NCBI RefSeq assembly: GCF_003996855.1
Contig: NZ_NRQY01000001.1
Location: forward strand, 2,523,578 to 2,553,850
From: Morganella morganii
GTDB taxonomy: Bacteria; Pseudomonadota; Gammaproteobacteria; Enterobacterales; Enterobacteriaceae
Length of the DNA: 30,273 nucleotides
Reading direction: 5' to 3'
The translations under genes were made by a program, and so were the position numbers. Positions 22,856 through 30,273 of this stretch are shown piece after piece. Positions within the stretch are counted from its first letter, which is position 1, and each line of letters starts with the position of its first letter. The notes under the pieces are model-generated. The model had not been told where the DNA came from. It ran no database searches and saw nothing but the letters and a program-made list of their open reading frames with translations.

Positions 22856-23376
22856 GGCATGACCTGCTGGGACAAACCGGTATCGGTGATAAGTACCGGG
22901 TAATGCGCCAGCTGTAGCCGGCGCGCCAGTTCACTGCCGGAGGCTGGCGCCATCGGCACACCCGGTGCCAGCTCACGCAGCGCCTGCAGTGCAGGCAGGT
23001 TGCTGACGTTAACGACGAGACCCGCGGCGTGCAAGGACTTGAGTTGTTCAGCGTGCGCCTGCAGCCAGAGTCAGCTCTCATCGTCATCCCCCACAATAAA
23101 CAGCGCGCCAATCCCGGGTAACTGCAGCGATCTGTCAGCCACATCACCGGGTGTCAGCTCTGGCGTTGCCACGGGCAACACTGACGCCTCGGCATCAGCG
23201 GACGATGCCGGCGCCGGCGGCACGACCGGGGACGATTGCACGCCCTCCTGACGGTTGATACCTTCAAAATACGGCGAAGCATCTTCACCACCGACATCAG
23301 CGATCACATTCAGGTTGGCCAGCGCCATGGTGGTCACCAGACTCAGGCCGAACAGCAGAAAATTCATTTTTTTCAT
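22852..23376 (-). pseudogene. Integrating conjugative element protein, PFL_4695 family (TIGR03765), with in-frame TGA
   Basis: The frame starts at ATG 23376 with a signal peptide (MKKMNFLLFGLSLVTTMALA), then NVIADVGGEDASPYFEGIN, a Pro/Ala linker and LPGIGALFIVGDDDES. The next codon is TGA (23071-23073). The same frame continues LWLQAHAEQLKSLHAAGLVV, NVSNLPALQALRELAPG and LITDTGLSQ to the stop at 22852. The two parts together make 174 residues, a normal family length, and the C-terminal part contains conserved family motifs, so a TGG or CGA codon has probably become TGA. The first 101 residues alone would make a truncated periplasmic protein. Function is unknown; it is periplasmic and partnered with the lytic transglycosylase gene three bases upstream. 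Confidence 0.75.
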
Positions 23377-23378
23377 GA

Positions 23379-24071
23379 TTATGGGTTCCGTGGTTCAATC
23401 CAGGTCAGCGCCGCCGTTTGTGCCGGTAACGCCGTGGGCGTGGAGGTTGAACTGGCCACTTGGGTCGGGGCGGATGCCCTGCCATTCAGGCGTGCCAGCT
23501 TGCCGCTCACAATGGATTTATACCGGGCTGCAGGGGCACCGCCGGCAGGGTGGTGGTAACACCCGGCAGCAACCAGCCAGCTCCCGGGATTGCGGTCATA
23601 GCATTCCCGCAGGATGGCCGCCGCCGCGTTGAGGTTGGTGTACGGATCAAACGCCGCCCAGGTCGACGTGAAGTGATGGCCATTCCAGCCCAGGTTGACC
23701 TGGGCAATCCCGACATCGATGCGCTTGCGAGGATGTGTTTTCAAAAAGCGCTGTAGCGCTTCCCAGGCCTGCAGGCGGCTGGCGTAACGATACCCTTTGC
23801 CGGCAACGTTGATAGTCCAGGGCCAGGGTCGCTCAACATCCGGGGCCGGACCGGCCCCACGGGTCACCGAAACAATGCTTTTCGGCGCCATCGAGGTCTC
23901 GGCCAGCGCCACCGAATACAGGGAATCCGGTGGAACCCCGTGACGCAGCGCCACCTCCCGATAACCGGAAGGGACCTGTTGGGTGGCAGCATGAACGGTT
24001 GCCGCCCCGCCGCAACTCAGGAGGGCGAACAGGGGCAATAGCCCCCGGGTCAGAATGCGGCGAGTGTCCAT
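23379..24071 (-). CDS. Lytic transglycosylase (VirB1-like, SLT domain)
   Basis: 230 residues with a signal peptide ending near VHA-ATQ. The SLT domain holds the catalytic Glu58 in YSVALAETS, PWPWTINVAGKGYRY, DVGIAQVNLGWN (119-130) and a C-terminal GSWLVAAGCYHHPA segment. It cleaves peptidoglycan in the periplasm to let the conjugation apparatus cross the wall. A low-complexity Ala/Thr/Ser tail follows. ATG 24071 has AGGGG seven bases upstream and overlaps the previous gene by 22 bases. Intact. Confidence 0.85.
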   Translation of the reverse strand: MDTRRILTRGLLPLFALLSCGGAATVHAATQQVPSGYREVALRHGVPPDSLYSVALAETSMAPKSIVSVTRGAGPAPDVERPWPWTINVAGKGYRYASRLQAWEALQRFLKTHPRKRIDVGIAQVNLGWNGHHFTSTWAAFDPYTNLNAAAAILRECYDRNPGSWLVAAGCYHHPAGGAPAARYKSIVSGKLARLNGRASAPTQVASSTSTPTALPAQTAALTWIEPRNP

Positions 24072-24760
24072 CCATTTTCCCCTTGCTGCAGTACCACCGG
24101 CATCAGGCCGTTGCCGAATTTCATCCAGCGGCCACCGTCATGATTCAACGTGATTTGACGTGCACGTACCTTGTCGATGGGAATGTGATGCGCCCGGGCC
24201 CAGTCTCGCAGCAGGCTGTCATTCCCCTTGCTGTCGACCAGGTAAATATCGACCGGCCGGTTATCTGCCAGCACCGCCGCCAGTCGCGCATCACACTGAC
24301 CGCAGTCCTTCGCTTTCACGAACAGCGCCAGTCGCCCGCCGGTGTCGTGGGCAATACCTGCCGCATTCCCCATGTTCACCGGCAGCACGCCCAGGCGTTG
24401 CCAGGCCGCATCGACTTCACGCTGGAACTTGAGTTCTTTCTCCGTGCGGGCAAACTCTTGTTTTACCCACTGGTCTGCGTACTTTTTACGTTCGCCGTCG
24501 CTCTGCGCCTCAATACCAAGGGCGGTTAACGGGTCAAGCCCCGGAGATTGGGTCCTGCGGGGGCCATCCATTAACTGCTGGTAACGCTGGTATTCTTCCC
24601 CGCTGAGTCCCCACTGCTTGCCCTGCTGCGCCGTTTTGTTGGCCTGGCTCTGCTGAAGCTCACTCAGGGCAGACTGGCTGTTCTCGATGGCCGTCTGTTG
24701 CGCCGCCTGTGATAACGGGCTCAGTAGCACCAGGGCAATCACGCTGTATTTCAGTTTCAT
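24050..24760 (-). CDS. Integrating conjugative element protein, PFL_4693 family (TIGR03759)
   Basis: 236 residues. A signal peptide ends near SQA-AQQ. A helical Gln-rich part (20-70) with GLSGEEYQRYQQLMDGPR is followed by a thioredoxin-like domain with FVKAKDCGQCDARL (Cys153 and Cys156), IYLVDS and HHIPIDKV. The paired Cys suggest a redox or disulfide role in the periplasm. ATG 24760 has AAGGAG six bases upstream; the in-frame GTG just before it is less likely. It lies 10 bases after the coiled-coil protein gene. Confidence 0.8.
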   Translation of the reverse strand: MKLKYSVIALVLLSPLSQAAQQTAIENSQSALSELQQSQANKTAQQGKQWGLSGEEYQRYQQLMDGPRRTQSPGLDPLTALGIEAQSDGERKKYADQWVKQEFARTEKELKFQREVDAAWQRLGVLPVNMGNAAGIAHDTGGRLALFVKAKDCGQCDARLAAVLADNRPVDIYLVDSKGNDSLLRDWARAHHIPIDKVRARQITLNHDGGRWMKFGNGLMPVVLQQGENGWTLAAF

Positions 24761-24770
24761 CACGCTCTCC

Positions 24771-25514
24771 TTATTGGGCGCTGACGGTCTGCAAACGGCC
24801 GTTCACACGAAACGTCGCCTGTCCGTAGCCGGCACTGACCAGGGTCCAGCCGGCGACCGACTCCCCTTCCCCGATTAACCGCACCTGCGATAAATCACTG
24901 AATCCCTGCGGCGCCACGGCCGCAAAGGCCGATGTCCCACGCTGTTCCACCCCGATCAGCACGAATGGCGCTTTACGCGCCACACGGGATACCGCATTAC
25001 GCGGGGAAGCGGTCATCGGCGTAGGTTTGTGCTTTGGGGTGATTTTCGCGGTGGCAGAAGGGGCTGCGGGTACGGCCGTTGATGGCGCCACAATCGGTGA
25101 AGGCTTTTCATTCGCTGACTTTTTCACGGATTCAATGCTGTCTTTCAGCGCATTCAGCTCAACCTGTTGCGCCTGCAACTGCTGCTCAAGTTTCTCCGGT
25201 AACCCATTGGTTAACGTCAGCGCCCCCACCTGTCGAATGAGCGAATCCTGACGTTCAGCCAAAGTTTTGAGCTGTTTTGCCTGCGTCTGCACCACATCGG
25301 CCATAGAGTTCATGCCATCCTGCGGCGCCAGTGCTTTCTGTGCCTGCTCAAGCCGGGCAATACGCTGGTCGATATGCTTGATAGCCCCTGTACCGCCGAG
25401 ACCTGCAACCAGGACGACAACGACGCCAGCCGTTGCCCCCCAAAAGGTTTGGCTTTGCAGCACCCCTTTTTTGGCCGGTGTCATCGGTACCATTTCTTCA
25501 TTATGTTCTGTCAT
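24771..25514 (-). CDS. Single-span membrane protein with coiled coil
   Basis: 247 residues from ATG 25514, which overlaps the pilL stop (ATGA). A short cytoplasmic start, one membrane helix (about 24-42, GATAGVVVVLVAGLGG), a periplasmic coiled coil (about 48-140) rich in Gln and Leu, a Pro/Ala/Lys linker, and a C-terminal domain with VLIGVEQRGTSAFAAVAP and GEGESVAGWTLVSAGYG. The shape resembles PilO/PilP-type or scaffold proteins of pilus systems, but I cannot assign a family. Its place directly after pilL is typical. Confidence 0.6.
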   Translation of the reverse strand: MTEHNEEMVPMTPAKKGVLQSQTFWGATAGVVVVLVAGLGGTGAIKHIDQRIARLEQAQKALAPQDGMNSMADVVQTQAKQLKTLAERQDSLIRQVGALTLTNGLPEKLEQQLQAQQVELNALKDSIESVKKSANEKPSPIVAPSTAVPAAPSATAKITPKHKPTPMTASPRNAVSRVARKAPFVLIGVEQRGTSAFAAVAPQGFSDLSQVRLIGEGESVAGWTLVSAGYGQATFRVNGRLQTVSAQ

Positions 25515-26143
25515 TTTTTCAACCACCCGCCGGTTGCCGGTGCCGCGTTAACGGCTTGAGGCGCAATGACCGTCGCCGCAGGACGTGCTGATACCGGATT
25601 GCCCGGTGCCACCGTCACTGGTGGCACCGGTGTGGCCGGCAACTGATACCCGTCACGCAGGCTGTGGCAGACAACACGCTGCACGTCGTCGACCTCGAGC
25701 TGCCACGCAGGGCCGGCCAACACTTGCAGGGCAGTACGCAAACGCATCGGCCCCAACTGGTACTGCACCGCCGGCAACGCCTGGCGGTACAACACGCCGT
25801 TTGCCGGTCCGGTCGCGCACAGGGAATAGCCCGACTGGCGCAGCGCATAGCGCAATGCATCAGCAACCGTTGGTTTGACAGACGCCGGAATACGGATATC
25901 GATAATTTGCGAGAGCGGATCACGCTGAACGGCCGCTGGATCAGTGCTGACCAATAAATAACGGTCGTAGCGCACCACCTCCGGCGCCTGCCCGTAGGCA
26001 TCCGGACTGACCGGCTGAACATTACGGTTGACGGTGACAGACGGCGTAACGGGGGAAATATCACGCTGCTGCAGGGGCTGCTGAGTAATGCACCCGGTCA
26101 GCATGAGTGCTGCCAGGGAAGAGACGATAATTGTTTTTTTCAT
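25511..26143 (-). CDS. pilL: PilL-type lipoprotein (TIGR03748 family), first gene of the transfer operon
   Basis: 210 residues. A lipoprotein signal MKKTIIVSSLAALMLTGC sets Cys18 as the lipidated residue. The mature part has YDRYLLVSTDP, LRYALRQSGYSLC, LQVLAGPAWQLEVDDVQRVV and CHSLR, as in the PilL N-terminal family of ICEs of this class, where the gene starts the operon. The repeated short beta-alpha units look like secretin N-domains. The 3' end is Pro/Ala-rich. The intergenic region upstream holds a dyad (26161-26185) and a minus-strand terminator (26234-26264) that may control the operon. Confidence 0.7.
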   Translation of the reverse strand: MKKTIIVSSLAALMLTGCITQQPLQQRDISPVTPSVTVNRNVQPVSPDAYGQAPEVVRYDRYLLVSTDPAAVQRDPLSQIIDIRIPASVKPTVADALRYALRQSGYSLCATGPANGVLYRQALPAVQYQLGPMRLRTALQVLAGPAWQLEVDDVQRVVCHSLRDGYQLPATPVPPVTVAPGNPVSARPAATVIAPQAVNAAPATGGWLKK

Positions 26144-26160
26144 CCGGAAGGTTTCCTGTT

Positions 26161-26185
26161 CAGTGACAATTGACAGGTGTCACTG
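26161..26185. promoter_or_regulatory. Perfect dyad CAGTGACA-N9-TGTCACTG before pilL
   Basis: Two perfect 8-base arms, 18 to 42 bases upstream of the pilL start. The spacing and symmetry fit an operator for a dimeric regulator or a hairpin in the pilL leader. No T-run follows. Confidence 0.4.
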
Positions 26186-26233
26186 TGCGGTTATCGGATG
26201 AGGTGCTCAATTAACAACTCTTTATTGCTAATC

Positions 26234-26264
26234 AAAAAAAACGCCAACCCCAAGGTCAGCGTTT
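26234..26264 (-). terminator. Rho-independent terminator in the pilL leader region
   Basis: On the minus strand CGCTGACC and GGTTGGCG pair over eight positions (two G-U) around TTGG, followed by eight T. On the plus strand the same arms mismatch, so it works only for minus-strand transcription. It lies 90 bases before pilL with no minus-strand gene just upstream, which suggests an attenuator or the end of a small RNA. Confidence 0.6.
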
Positions 26265-26341
26265 AGTGTCAGATGTTGAGGAACAACATCAGGATAATGA
26301 AGGGGTACGGCTAATGCCTTTCGCACCCTTCAACATCAGAC
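26234..26341 (-). ncRNA. Possible structured leader or small RNA ending at the terminator
   Basis: Upstream of the terminator, GTCTGATGTTGA (26341-26330) pairs with TCAACATCTGAC (26279-26268), 11 of 12 positions. Inside it GAAGGG (26329-26324) can pair with CCCTTC. The motif CTGATGTTG occurs twice. A 15-codon frame (MLKGAKGISRTPSLS) with no obvious ribosome site runs from 26335 to 26288. I do not recognise a known RNA family, and no strong promoter is visible. Confidence 0.3.
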
Positions 26342-26522
26342 TGCTTTGAACGAAAGTAGACTTCATCCGCTGCTTATGATGGTATCCGGAATATACCCGA
26401 ATGATGTTGTGATCTCCTTTTACATTCATCGATGACCCGCCTATCGTCAGATAGACACGTTGAATGACTATAAATTGTGCATGAAATTCGCTGCTCTGTT
26501 ATTGTGCCTCCAGTGAATATCG

Positions 26523-26551
26523 TTTACCGGGATCAGCTTCATTGCTAAACT
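26523..26551 (+). promoter_or_regulatory. Promoter-like sequence of ietAS copy 2
   Basis: TTTACC, 17 bases, TAAACT. The block ATTGCTAAACT and the preceding CGTTTAC also stand upstream of copy 1 at the equivalent place. Each hexamer matches the sigma-70 consensus at four of six positions; conservation is the better argument. Confidence 0.5.
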
Positions 26552-26555
26552 AAAT

Positions 26556-26571
26556 ACGGCATTTTTGCCGT
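26556..26571 (+). promoter_or_regulatory. Hairpin ACGGCA-TTTT-TGCCGT in the ietA copy 2 leader
   Basis: A perfect six-pair stem five bases after the putative -10 box and about 30 bases before the GTG start. It is absent upstream of copy 1. It could be an operator at the transcription start or a 5' stabilising hairpin. Confidence 0.35.
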
Positions 26572-26599
26572 GTTAAGGCATACAAACAGGATTACAAAC

Positions 26600-27637
26600 G
26601 TGGCAAGCGCAGACCAACTAAAAGCACTGATTAAATCGCACATAAGTCGCGATGATGGCCACTTTTATTCAGTGGCTATGCAGGTTGCTGCGCATGAAGC
26701 CAAGCAAGGTCACGGTCGACTCGCGGAAGAGCTCCTAAGTATGTTGGATAAAGGTAAGGCGAAGCTTGCTGCAGAGAAAGGCGGAAAACTCGTCCCATTA
26801 TCGAATGCCGCAAAGTCCCGCACCGAACTGGGTAACCTGTTAAGCGTCAGTGAACCCAATGACCGTATCACCGATATGGTACTCAGTGATTCAGCTGAAA
26901 CGCAGTTAAATCGGCTCGTGCGTGAACAGCGCATGATGACGCGTATACGCGAACATGGTCTTTCTCCCCGTCGTAAAGTTTTGCTAGTAGGGCCCCCGGG
27001 GACGGGAAAAACCTTGACTGCTTCCGTGCTCGCGGGCGAGTTGGGTGTGCCGCTGTTCCAGGTTCGTTTTGATGCTCTGATCACCAAATTTATGGGTGAA
27101 ACAGCCGCCAAGCTTCGTCAGATTTTTGATGCTATGGCTGATATTCGCGGTGTCTATTTCTTCGATGAGTTTGATGCCATTGGCTCACAGCGTGGGCTGG
27201 CAAACGACGTAGGCGAGATACGGCGCGTGCTGAACAGTTTTTTACAGATGATTGAGCAGGATAATTCCAATAGCGTTATCGTTGCTGCGACGAACCATCC
27301 TGAGATCCTCGATTACGCCCTTTTCAGGCGTTTTGATGACGTCATTGAATATCACCTACCCACCCCGGAACAGGCGATTGAGTTGCTGCGCGCTAGGCTA
27401 GGATCCTTTATTCCGAAACCTTTCAGAAAAGTGGGTCTGGGCGAATTACTTACCGGACTCAGCTACGCTGAAATCTGCCGCGCTGCCGATGAGTCGATGA
27501 AAGAAGCGCTGATGAGTGATAAACGCTGCGTGGAACTGGCGCAGCTTAAACGTGCTCTGGAAGAACGGCATCAGGTCAGCCAGACGCTGACAAATAATGG
27601 AAAATACAAAGCAAATCATGACGGAACCAGCCGCTAA
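26600..27637 (+). CDS. ietA: AAA+ ATPase of an IetAS system, copy 2
   Basis: 345 residues from GTG 26600 (VASADQLKAL), with AGGA eight bases upstream. Copy 1 starts with the same GTG GCA AGC codons, so this start is preferred over an ATG ten codons upstream. N-terminal helical region 1-100; Walker A GPPGTGKT at 131-138; Walker B VYFFDE at 185-190; sensor-1 AATN; arginine fingers in LFRRF; lid with GLSYAEICRA. Soluble. About 80 percent of residues match copy 1 by eye; the C-terminal tail is a few residues longer and overlaps the ietS start by 20 bases, whereas copy 1 has an eight-base gap. GC content looks higher than in copy 1, so a recent duplication within the element is unlikely. Confidence 0.85.
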   Translation: MASADQLKALIKSHISRDDGHFYSVAMQVAAHEAKQGHGRLAEELLSMLDKGKAKLAAEKGGKLVPLSNAAKSRTELGNLLSVSEPNDRITDMVLSDSAETQLNRLVREQRMMTRIREHGLSPRRKVLLVGPPGTGKTLTASVLAGELGVPLFQVRFDALITKFMGETAAKLRQIFDAMADIRGVYFFDEFDAIGSQRGLANDVGEIRRVLNSFLQMIEQDNSNSVIVAATNHPEILDYALFRRFDDVIEYHLPTPEQAIELLRARLGSFIPKPFRKVGLGELLTGLSYAEICRAADESMKEALMSDKRCVELAQLKRALEERHQVSQTLTNNGKYKANHDGTSR

Positions 27638-30125
27638 CCGACAACGCCACATCATCCTTCCCAATACGTCTATCCACGAACCGTTTACTACGCGGTCAAC
27701 GGGGGCTGGTTCTTCATCCCTTCCTGACAGAGATCGCCAGCAGCACGGTAGCATGCTTATGGGACATCTACAGCAGATCAGGGCCATAGCCGCGCAGGCG
27801 AAGTCGATGCAAAACGCCGCTGGGATCCGGAGTGGGATTGGTATTCAGGTGGAGTTTGTTGGTCAACCTGACGTGGCGCTGGCATTCGAAAGCCTAAACT
27901 CTGAAAGGGGTCGCGATCCGGCAAAGCGTATTGAGCTCCTGAGCCTGCACGTTGAGGAAAATATCACCTCAGCGAATGTCTTTATTCCCGATGGAAAAAT
28001 TGTTCATTTCGAGAACTACCTGAACGATTACCTGACGGACAGACGCCGGGCGGACAATGTTTCTCTCGACAGAAAAGCATTGATAAATACGCTATCGGCG
28101 ATCCGTCTCTCGACCATCCGCTCTCTCTGGACGGACGAAGCTGATCTTTTGCCGGACGATTTTGAAGAAGCATTCTGGTGGGAGGTGTGGTTACCGGTGC
28201 GTGGAAACCGTGCGGCGGTACTTACCGATTTCCATAACGTGATCGCCACCTGTCAGTACCGCGTCAGCGAACATGCGGTTGAGTTTCCTGAGCGGACTGT
28301 AACGTGGATGTACGGTTCTCAGAGTGCTTTCTCGCAATCAGTGCTATTGCTTAATTGTGTGGCTGAACTTCGCCGGGCAAAAGATACGGCGGAGTTCTTT
28401 TCCAGATCGGAGTTCGCCGAGCAGCGACTCTGGGCTGATGACGCGCTCGCGCGTCTTTTACTGCCAGAAGGGCAAGATGTGCCCTACGTGTGCCTGCTTG
28501 ATTCCGGACTCAACCGCGCGCATCCGCTGCTCGCACCACTGGTAAATGAAAATGATGTTCATACGGTCAGTGAAGCCTGGGGGACGGATGATCGTGATAA
28601 TCATGGTACTGGACTTGCCGGTGTTGCCCTATATGGCGACATGTTTGACGCATTGACCGGAACGGATGCGCTGACCATTACTCACCGTCTGGAGTCCGTG
28701 AAACTCACGAGTATGCAAGGTGATGGTGGTGCGGGTGGCGCACACGAGCATGCCTACCTCTTCAGCGAAGCGGTCACGCGCCCTGAGATCCTGAACAACC
28801 GGCACCGGGTATTCAGCTCCGCAGTGACGGCAACGGACTATCGTGACTTTGGTCGTCCCTCGGCATGGTCAGCAATGGTTGACTCGCTGGCGGCAGATCC
28901 CGGAGCAGCGCTGGCTTCTCCACGCCTTTTCGTTCTCTCTGCTGGTAACATTCTTGACCGCAACCACTGGCAGACTTATCCGTCCAGCCTTTCGGTTAAC
29001 CAGATCCATGATCCAGCGCAAGCGTGGAACGCGCTCACGGTCGGCGCCTGCACACACAAAACTACAATCGATGAAGCTGATTTCCAGCCGCTTGCAGCAG
29101 AAGGAGGGTTCAGTCCCTTCACGTCAACCTCTACAATGTGGGACATCACGTGGCCACTGAAGCCGGACGTGGTGTTTGAAGGCGGCAACGCTGCATCAAA
29201 TGGTGAATTTGCGGATAATTTTGCGAGCCTAGAGCTGCTGACGACTGATGCCTTCCACCATCGCCGGCTGTTCTCCACCACCAATGCTACCAGTGCTGCA
29301 TCTGCGCTGGCGGCAAGAATGGCGGCGCAGTTGATGGCGCAGTTCCCGAACCTACGACCGGAAACGATCCGCGCACTGATAACGCATTCCGCTCGCTGGA
29401 CTGACCGGATGCTTAATATGTATCCACCTATTAATCAGGCAGGATATGCCACTCTGATCCGTCACTGTGGATGGGGTATTCCCGATCCCGAGCTTGCCAT
29501 CTGGAGCAAAAATAATAGTCTCGCGCTGATCGAGGAGAGTAGTCTACTTCCTTATCATCGCACCAAAGATGGGATTAAAACCCGGGAGATGAACCTGCAT
29601 GCTCTGCCGTGGCCTCAGGATGAACTGCTGGCGCTGCAGAACATAGCGGTGGAAATGCGCGTGACGTTGTCGTATTTCATTGAGCCTAATCCATCCGCCC
29701 GGGGCTCAGCCTCGAAGTTCTATTATCCATCGCACCGCCTCCGGTTTGCTATGAAACGTCCAACCGAGAAGCTGGATGAGTTCAGAGTGCGTATTAATGC
29801 GGCAGCTGAGGCGGAAGAAGGCGTTTCTGCAGTGTCGGGAAACGATGGCAACTGGCAGCTCGGTTCCCGTCATCGTCACAAGGGCTCACTACATCAGGAT
29901 ATCTGGCGTGGCACCGCCGCTGAACTGGCCAACTGTGGCTACTTAGCTGTTTTTCCAGGACAAGGATGGTGGAAAACCCGCCGAGCGCTGGAGCGCTATG
30001 ATTCGGAGGCCCGATACAGCCTTATTGTCTCCATTCACGCACCCAGTGTGGATATCGATCTACTGACACCGGTCCGAATCAAGGTCGAGGCGCTGATTGC
30101 AAACAGCATTGAGATATCATCCTAA
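27618..30125 (+). CDS. ietS: Subtilisin-like (S8) serine protease of an IetAS system, copy 2
   Basis: 835 residues from ATG 27618 (MTEPAANRQRH), which aligns with the start of copy 1; the frame is open to ATG 27597. The N-terminal region of unknown fold has SGIGIQVEFVGQPDVALAFE and AFWWEVWLPVRGNR. The subtilase domain has Asp295 in LLDSG, His329 in NHGTG, Asn444 in LSAGN and Ser559 in NATSAA. C-terminal landmarks SYFIEPNPSARGSASKFYYP and HRHKGSLHQDIWRG are also shared with copy 1. No signal peptide, so cytoplasmic. About 70 percent of residues match copy 1 by eye. Known: IetAS pairs give plasmid stability/incompatibility or phage defence. The operon stands alone on the plus strand, divergent from the transfer operon. 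Confidence 0.85.
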   Translation: MTEPAANRQRHIILPNTSIHEPFTTRSTGAGSSSLPDRDRQQHGSMLMGHLQQIRAIAAQAKSMQNAAGIRSGIGIQVEFVGQPDVALAFESLNSERGRDPAKRIELLSLHVEENITSANVFIPDGKIVHFENYLNDYLTDRRRADNVSLDRKALINTLSAIRLSTIRSLWTDEADLLPDDFEEAFWWEVWLPVRGNRAAVLTDFHNVIATCQYRVSEHAVEFPERTVTWMYGSQSAFSQSVLLLNCVAELRRAKDTAEFFSRSEFAEQRLWADDALARLLLPEGQDVPYVCLLDSGLNRAHPLLAPLVNENDVHTVSEAWGTDDRDNHGTGLAGVALYGDMFDALTGTDALTITHRLESVKLTSMQGDGGAGGAHEHAYLFSEAVTRPEILNNRHRVFSSAVTATDYRDFGRPSAWSAMVDSLAADPGAALASPRLFVLSAGNILDRNHWQTYPSSLSVNQIHDPAQAWNALTVGACTHKTTIDEADFQPLAAEGGFSPFTSTSTMWDITWPLKPDVVFEGGNAASNGEFADNFASLELLTTDAFHHRRLFSTTNATSAASALAARMAAQLMAQFPNLRPETIRALITHSARWTDRMLNMYPPINQAGYATLIRHCGWGIPDPELAIWSKNNSLALIEESSLLPYHRTKDGIKTREMNLHALPWPQDELLALQNIAVEMRVTLSYFIEPNPSARGSASKFYYPSHRLRFAMKRPTEKLDEFRVRINAAAEAEEGVSAVSGNDGNWQLGSRHRHKGSLHQDIWRGTAAELANCGYLAVFPGQGWWKTRRALERYDSEARYSLIVSIHAPSVDIDLLTPVRIKVEALIANSIEISS

Positions 30126-30209
30126 GCGCCCTTTTCCTGCCTGCTTGGTTTTTAACTGGGACGGCTGAATACTGGCTCCCCAGATAAGTTTCACCGTTCC
30201 CCAATAAAG

Positions 30210-30233
30210 AAAAAACCCCTGAATTAACAGGGG
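30210..30233 (-). terminator. Rho-independent terminator of a minus-strand gene beyond the right edge
   Basis: On the minus strand CCCCTG-TTAATT-CAGGGG is followed by TTTTTTCTTT. A six-pair GC-rich stem with a T-run is a strong intrinsic terminator in that direction. On the plus strand the tail is less T-rich, so it is a poor terminator for ietS copy 2, which ends 85 bases to the left. Confidence 0.7.
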
Positions 30234-30273
30234 CCTGTGTATTTATTCTTTACAAATAACTCTCAGGTAAATC

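Noticed and set aside
16151..23073. TGA decoded as Trp or selenocysteine
   Set aside because: Other genes in the window use TGA as a normal stop, often with ATGA overlaps, and no SECIS-like hairpin was seen. Mutation or sequencing error is simpler.
1..30273. tRNA, rRNA, attachment site or origin of transfer
   Set aside because: No tRNA- or rRNA-like sequence was recognised and no direct repeats of att type were found; the element ends and the relaxase gene probably lie outside the window.

Overview
The window is the transfer region of an integrative and conjugative element (ICE) from a gammaproteobacterium, most likely in the Enterobacterales. Gene content and order match the genomic-island type (MPF-G) type IV secretion system of PFGI-1, SPI-7 and ICEHin1056. 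The minus strand carries one long operon, read from about 26.1 kb down to 0.8 kb: PilL lipoprotein, TIGR03759-type protein, lytic transglycosylase, PFL_4695-type protein, Mrr-like nuclease, TraD coupling ATPase, TIGR03747 membrane protein, RAQPRD protein, TIGR03758/03745/03750/03746/03749/03752/03751 proteins, TraC ATPase, TIGR03757/03756/03755 proteins and TraG. Most junctions are ATGA-type or longer overlaps, or short gaps with good ribosome sites.

Layout. Positions 1-383: the first codons of an unknown minus-strand gene, an IS-end-like 16-bp repeat, dyads and short tandem repeats. 384-767: a DUF3742-like membrane protein, convergent with TraG. 817-5619: the TraG end of the transfer operon. 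5971-9500: an AAA ATPase/subtilase operon (IetA/IetS type) inside the transfer operon. 9586-17623: the TraC to RAQPRD core. 17816-18721: a plus-strand, AT-rich gene of unknown function. 18718-26143: the TraD to PilL end. 26144-26599: a regulatory intergenic region with dyads, a minus-strand terminator and a possible leader RNA. 26600-30125: a second, complete and divergent IetA/IetS operon on the plus strand. 30210-30233: a strong minus-strand terminator of a gene beyond the window.

Two things stand out. First, two paralogous IetAS operons bracket the mating-pair-formation module in opposite orientations; both keep Walker and Asp/His/Ser catalytic residues and share a promoter-like arrangement. 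IetAS is known from the literature as a plasmid stability/incompatibility pair and as an anti-phage defence pair. Second, the conjugation genes look broken at six sites: two single-base frameshifts in traC, one frameshift in the TraU-like gene, and in-frame stop codons in the TIGR03746 gene, the PFL_4695-type gene and the small gene before traG. If these are real and not assembly errors, self-transfer is probably lost while the defence operons stay intact.

Family names come from recognition of the proteins and their order; no database search was run.
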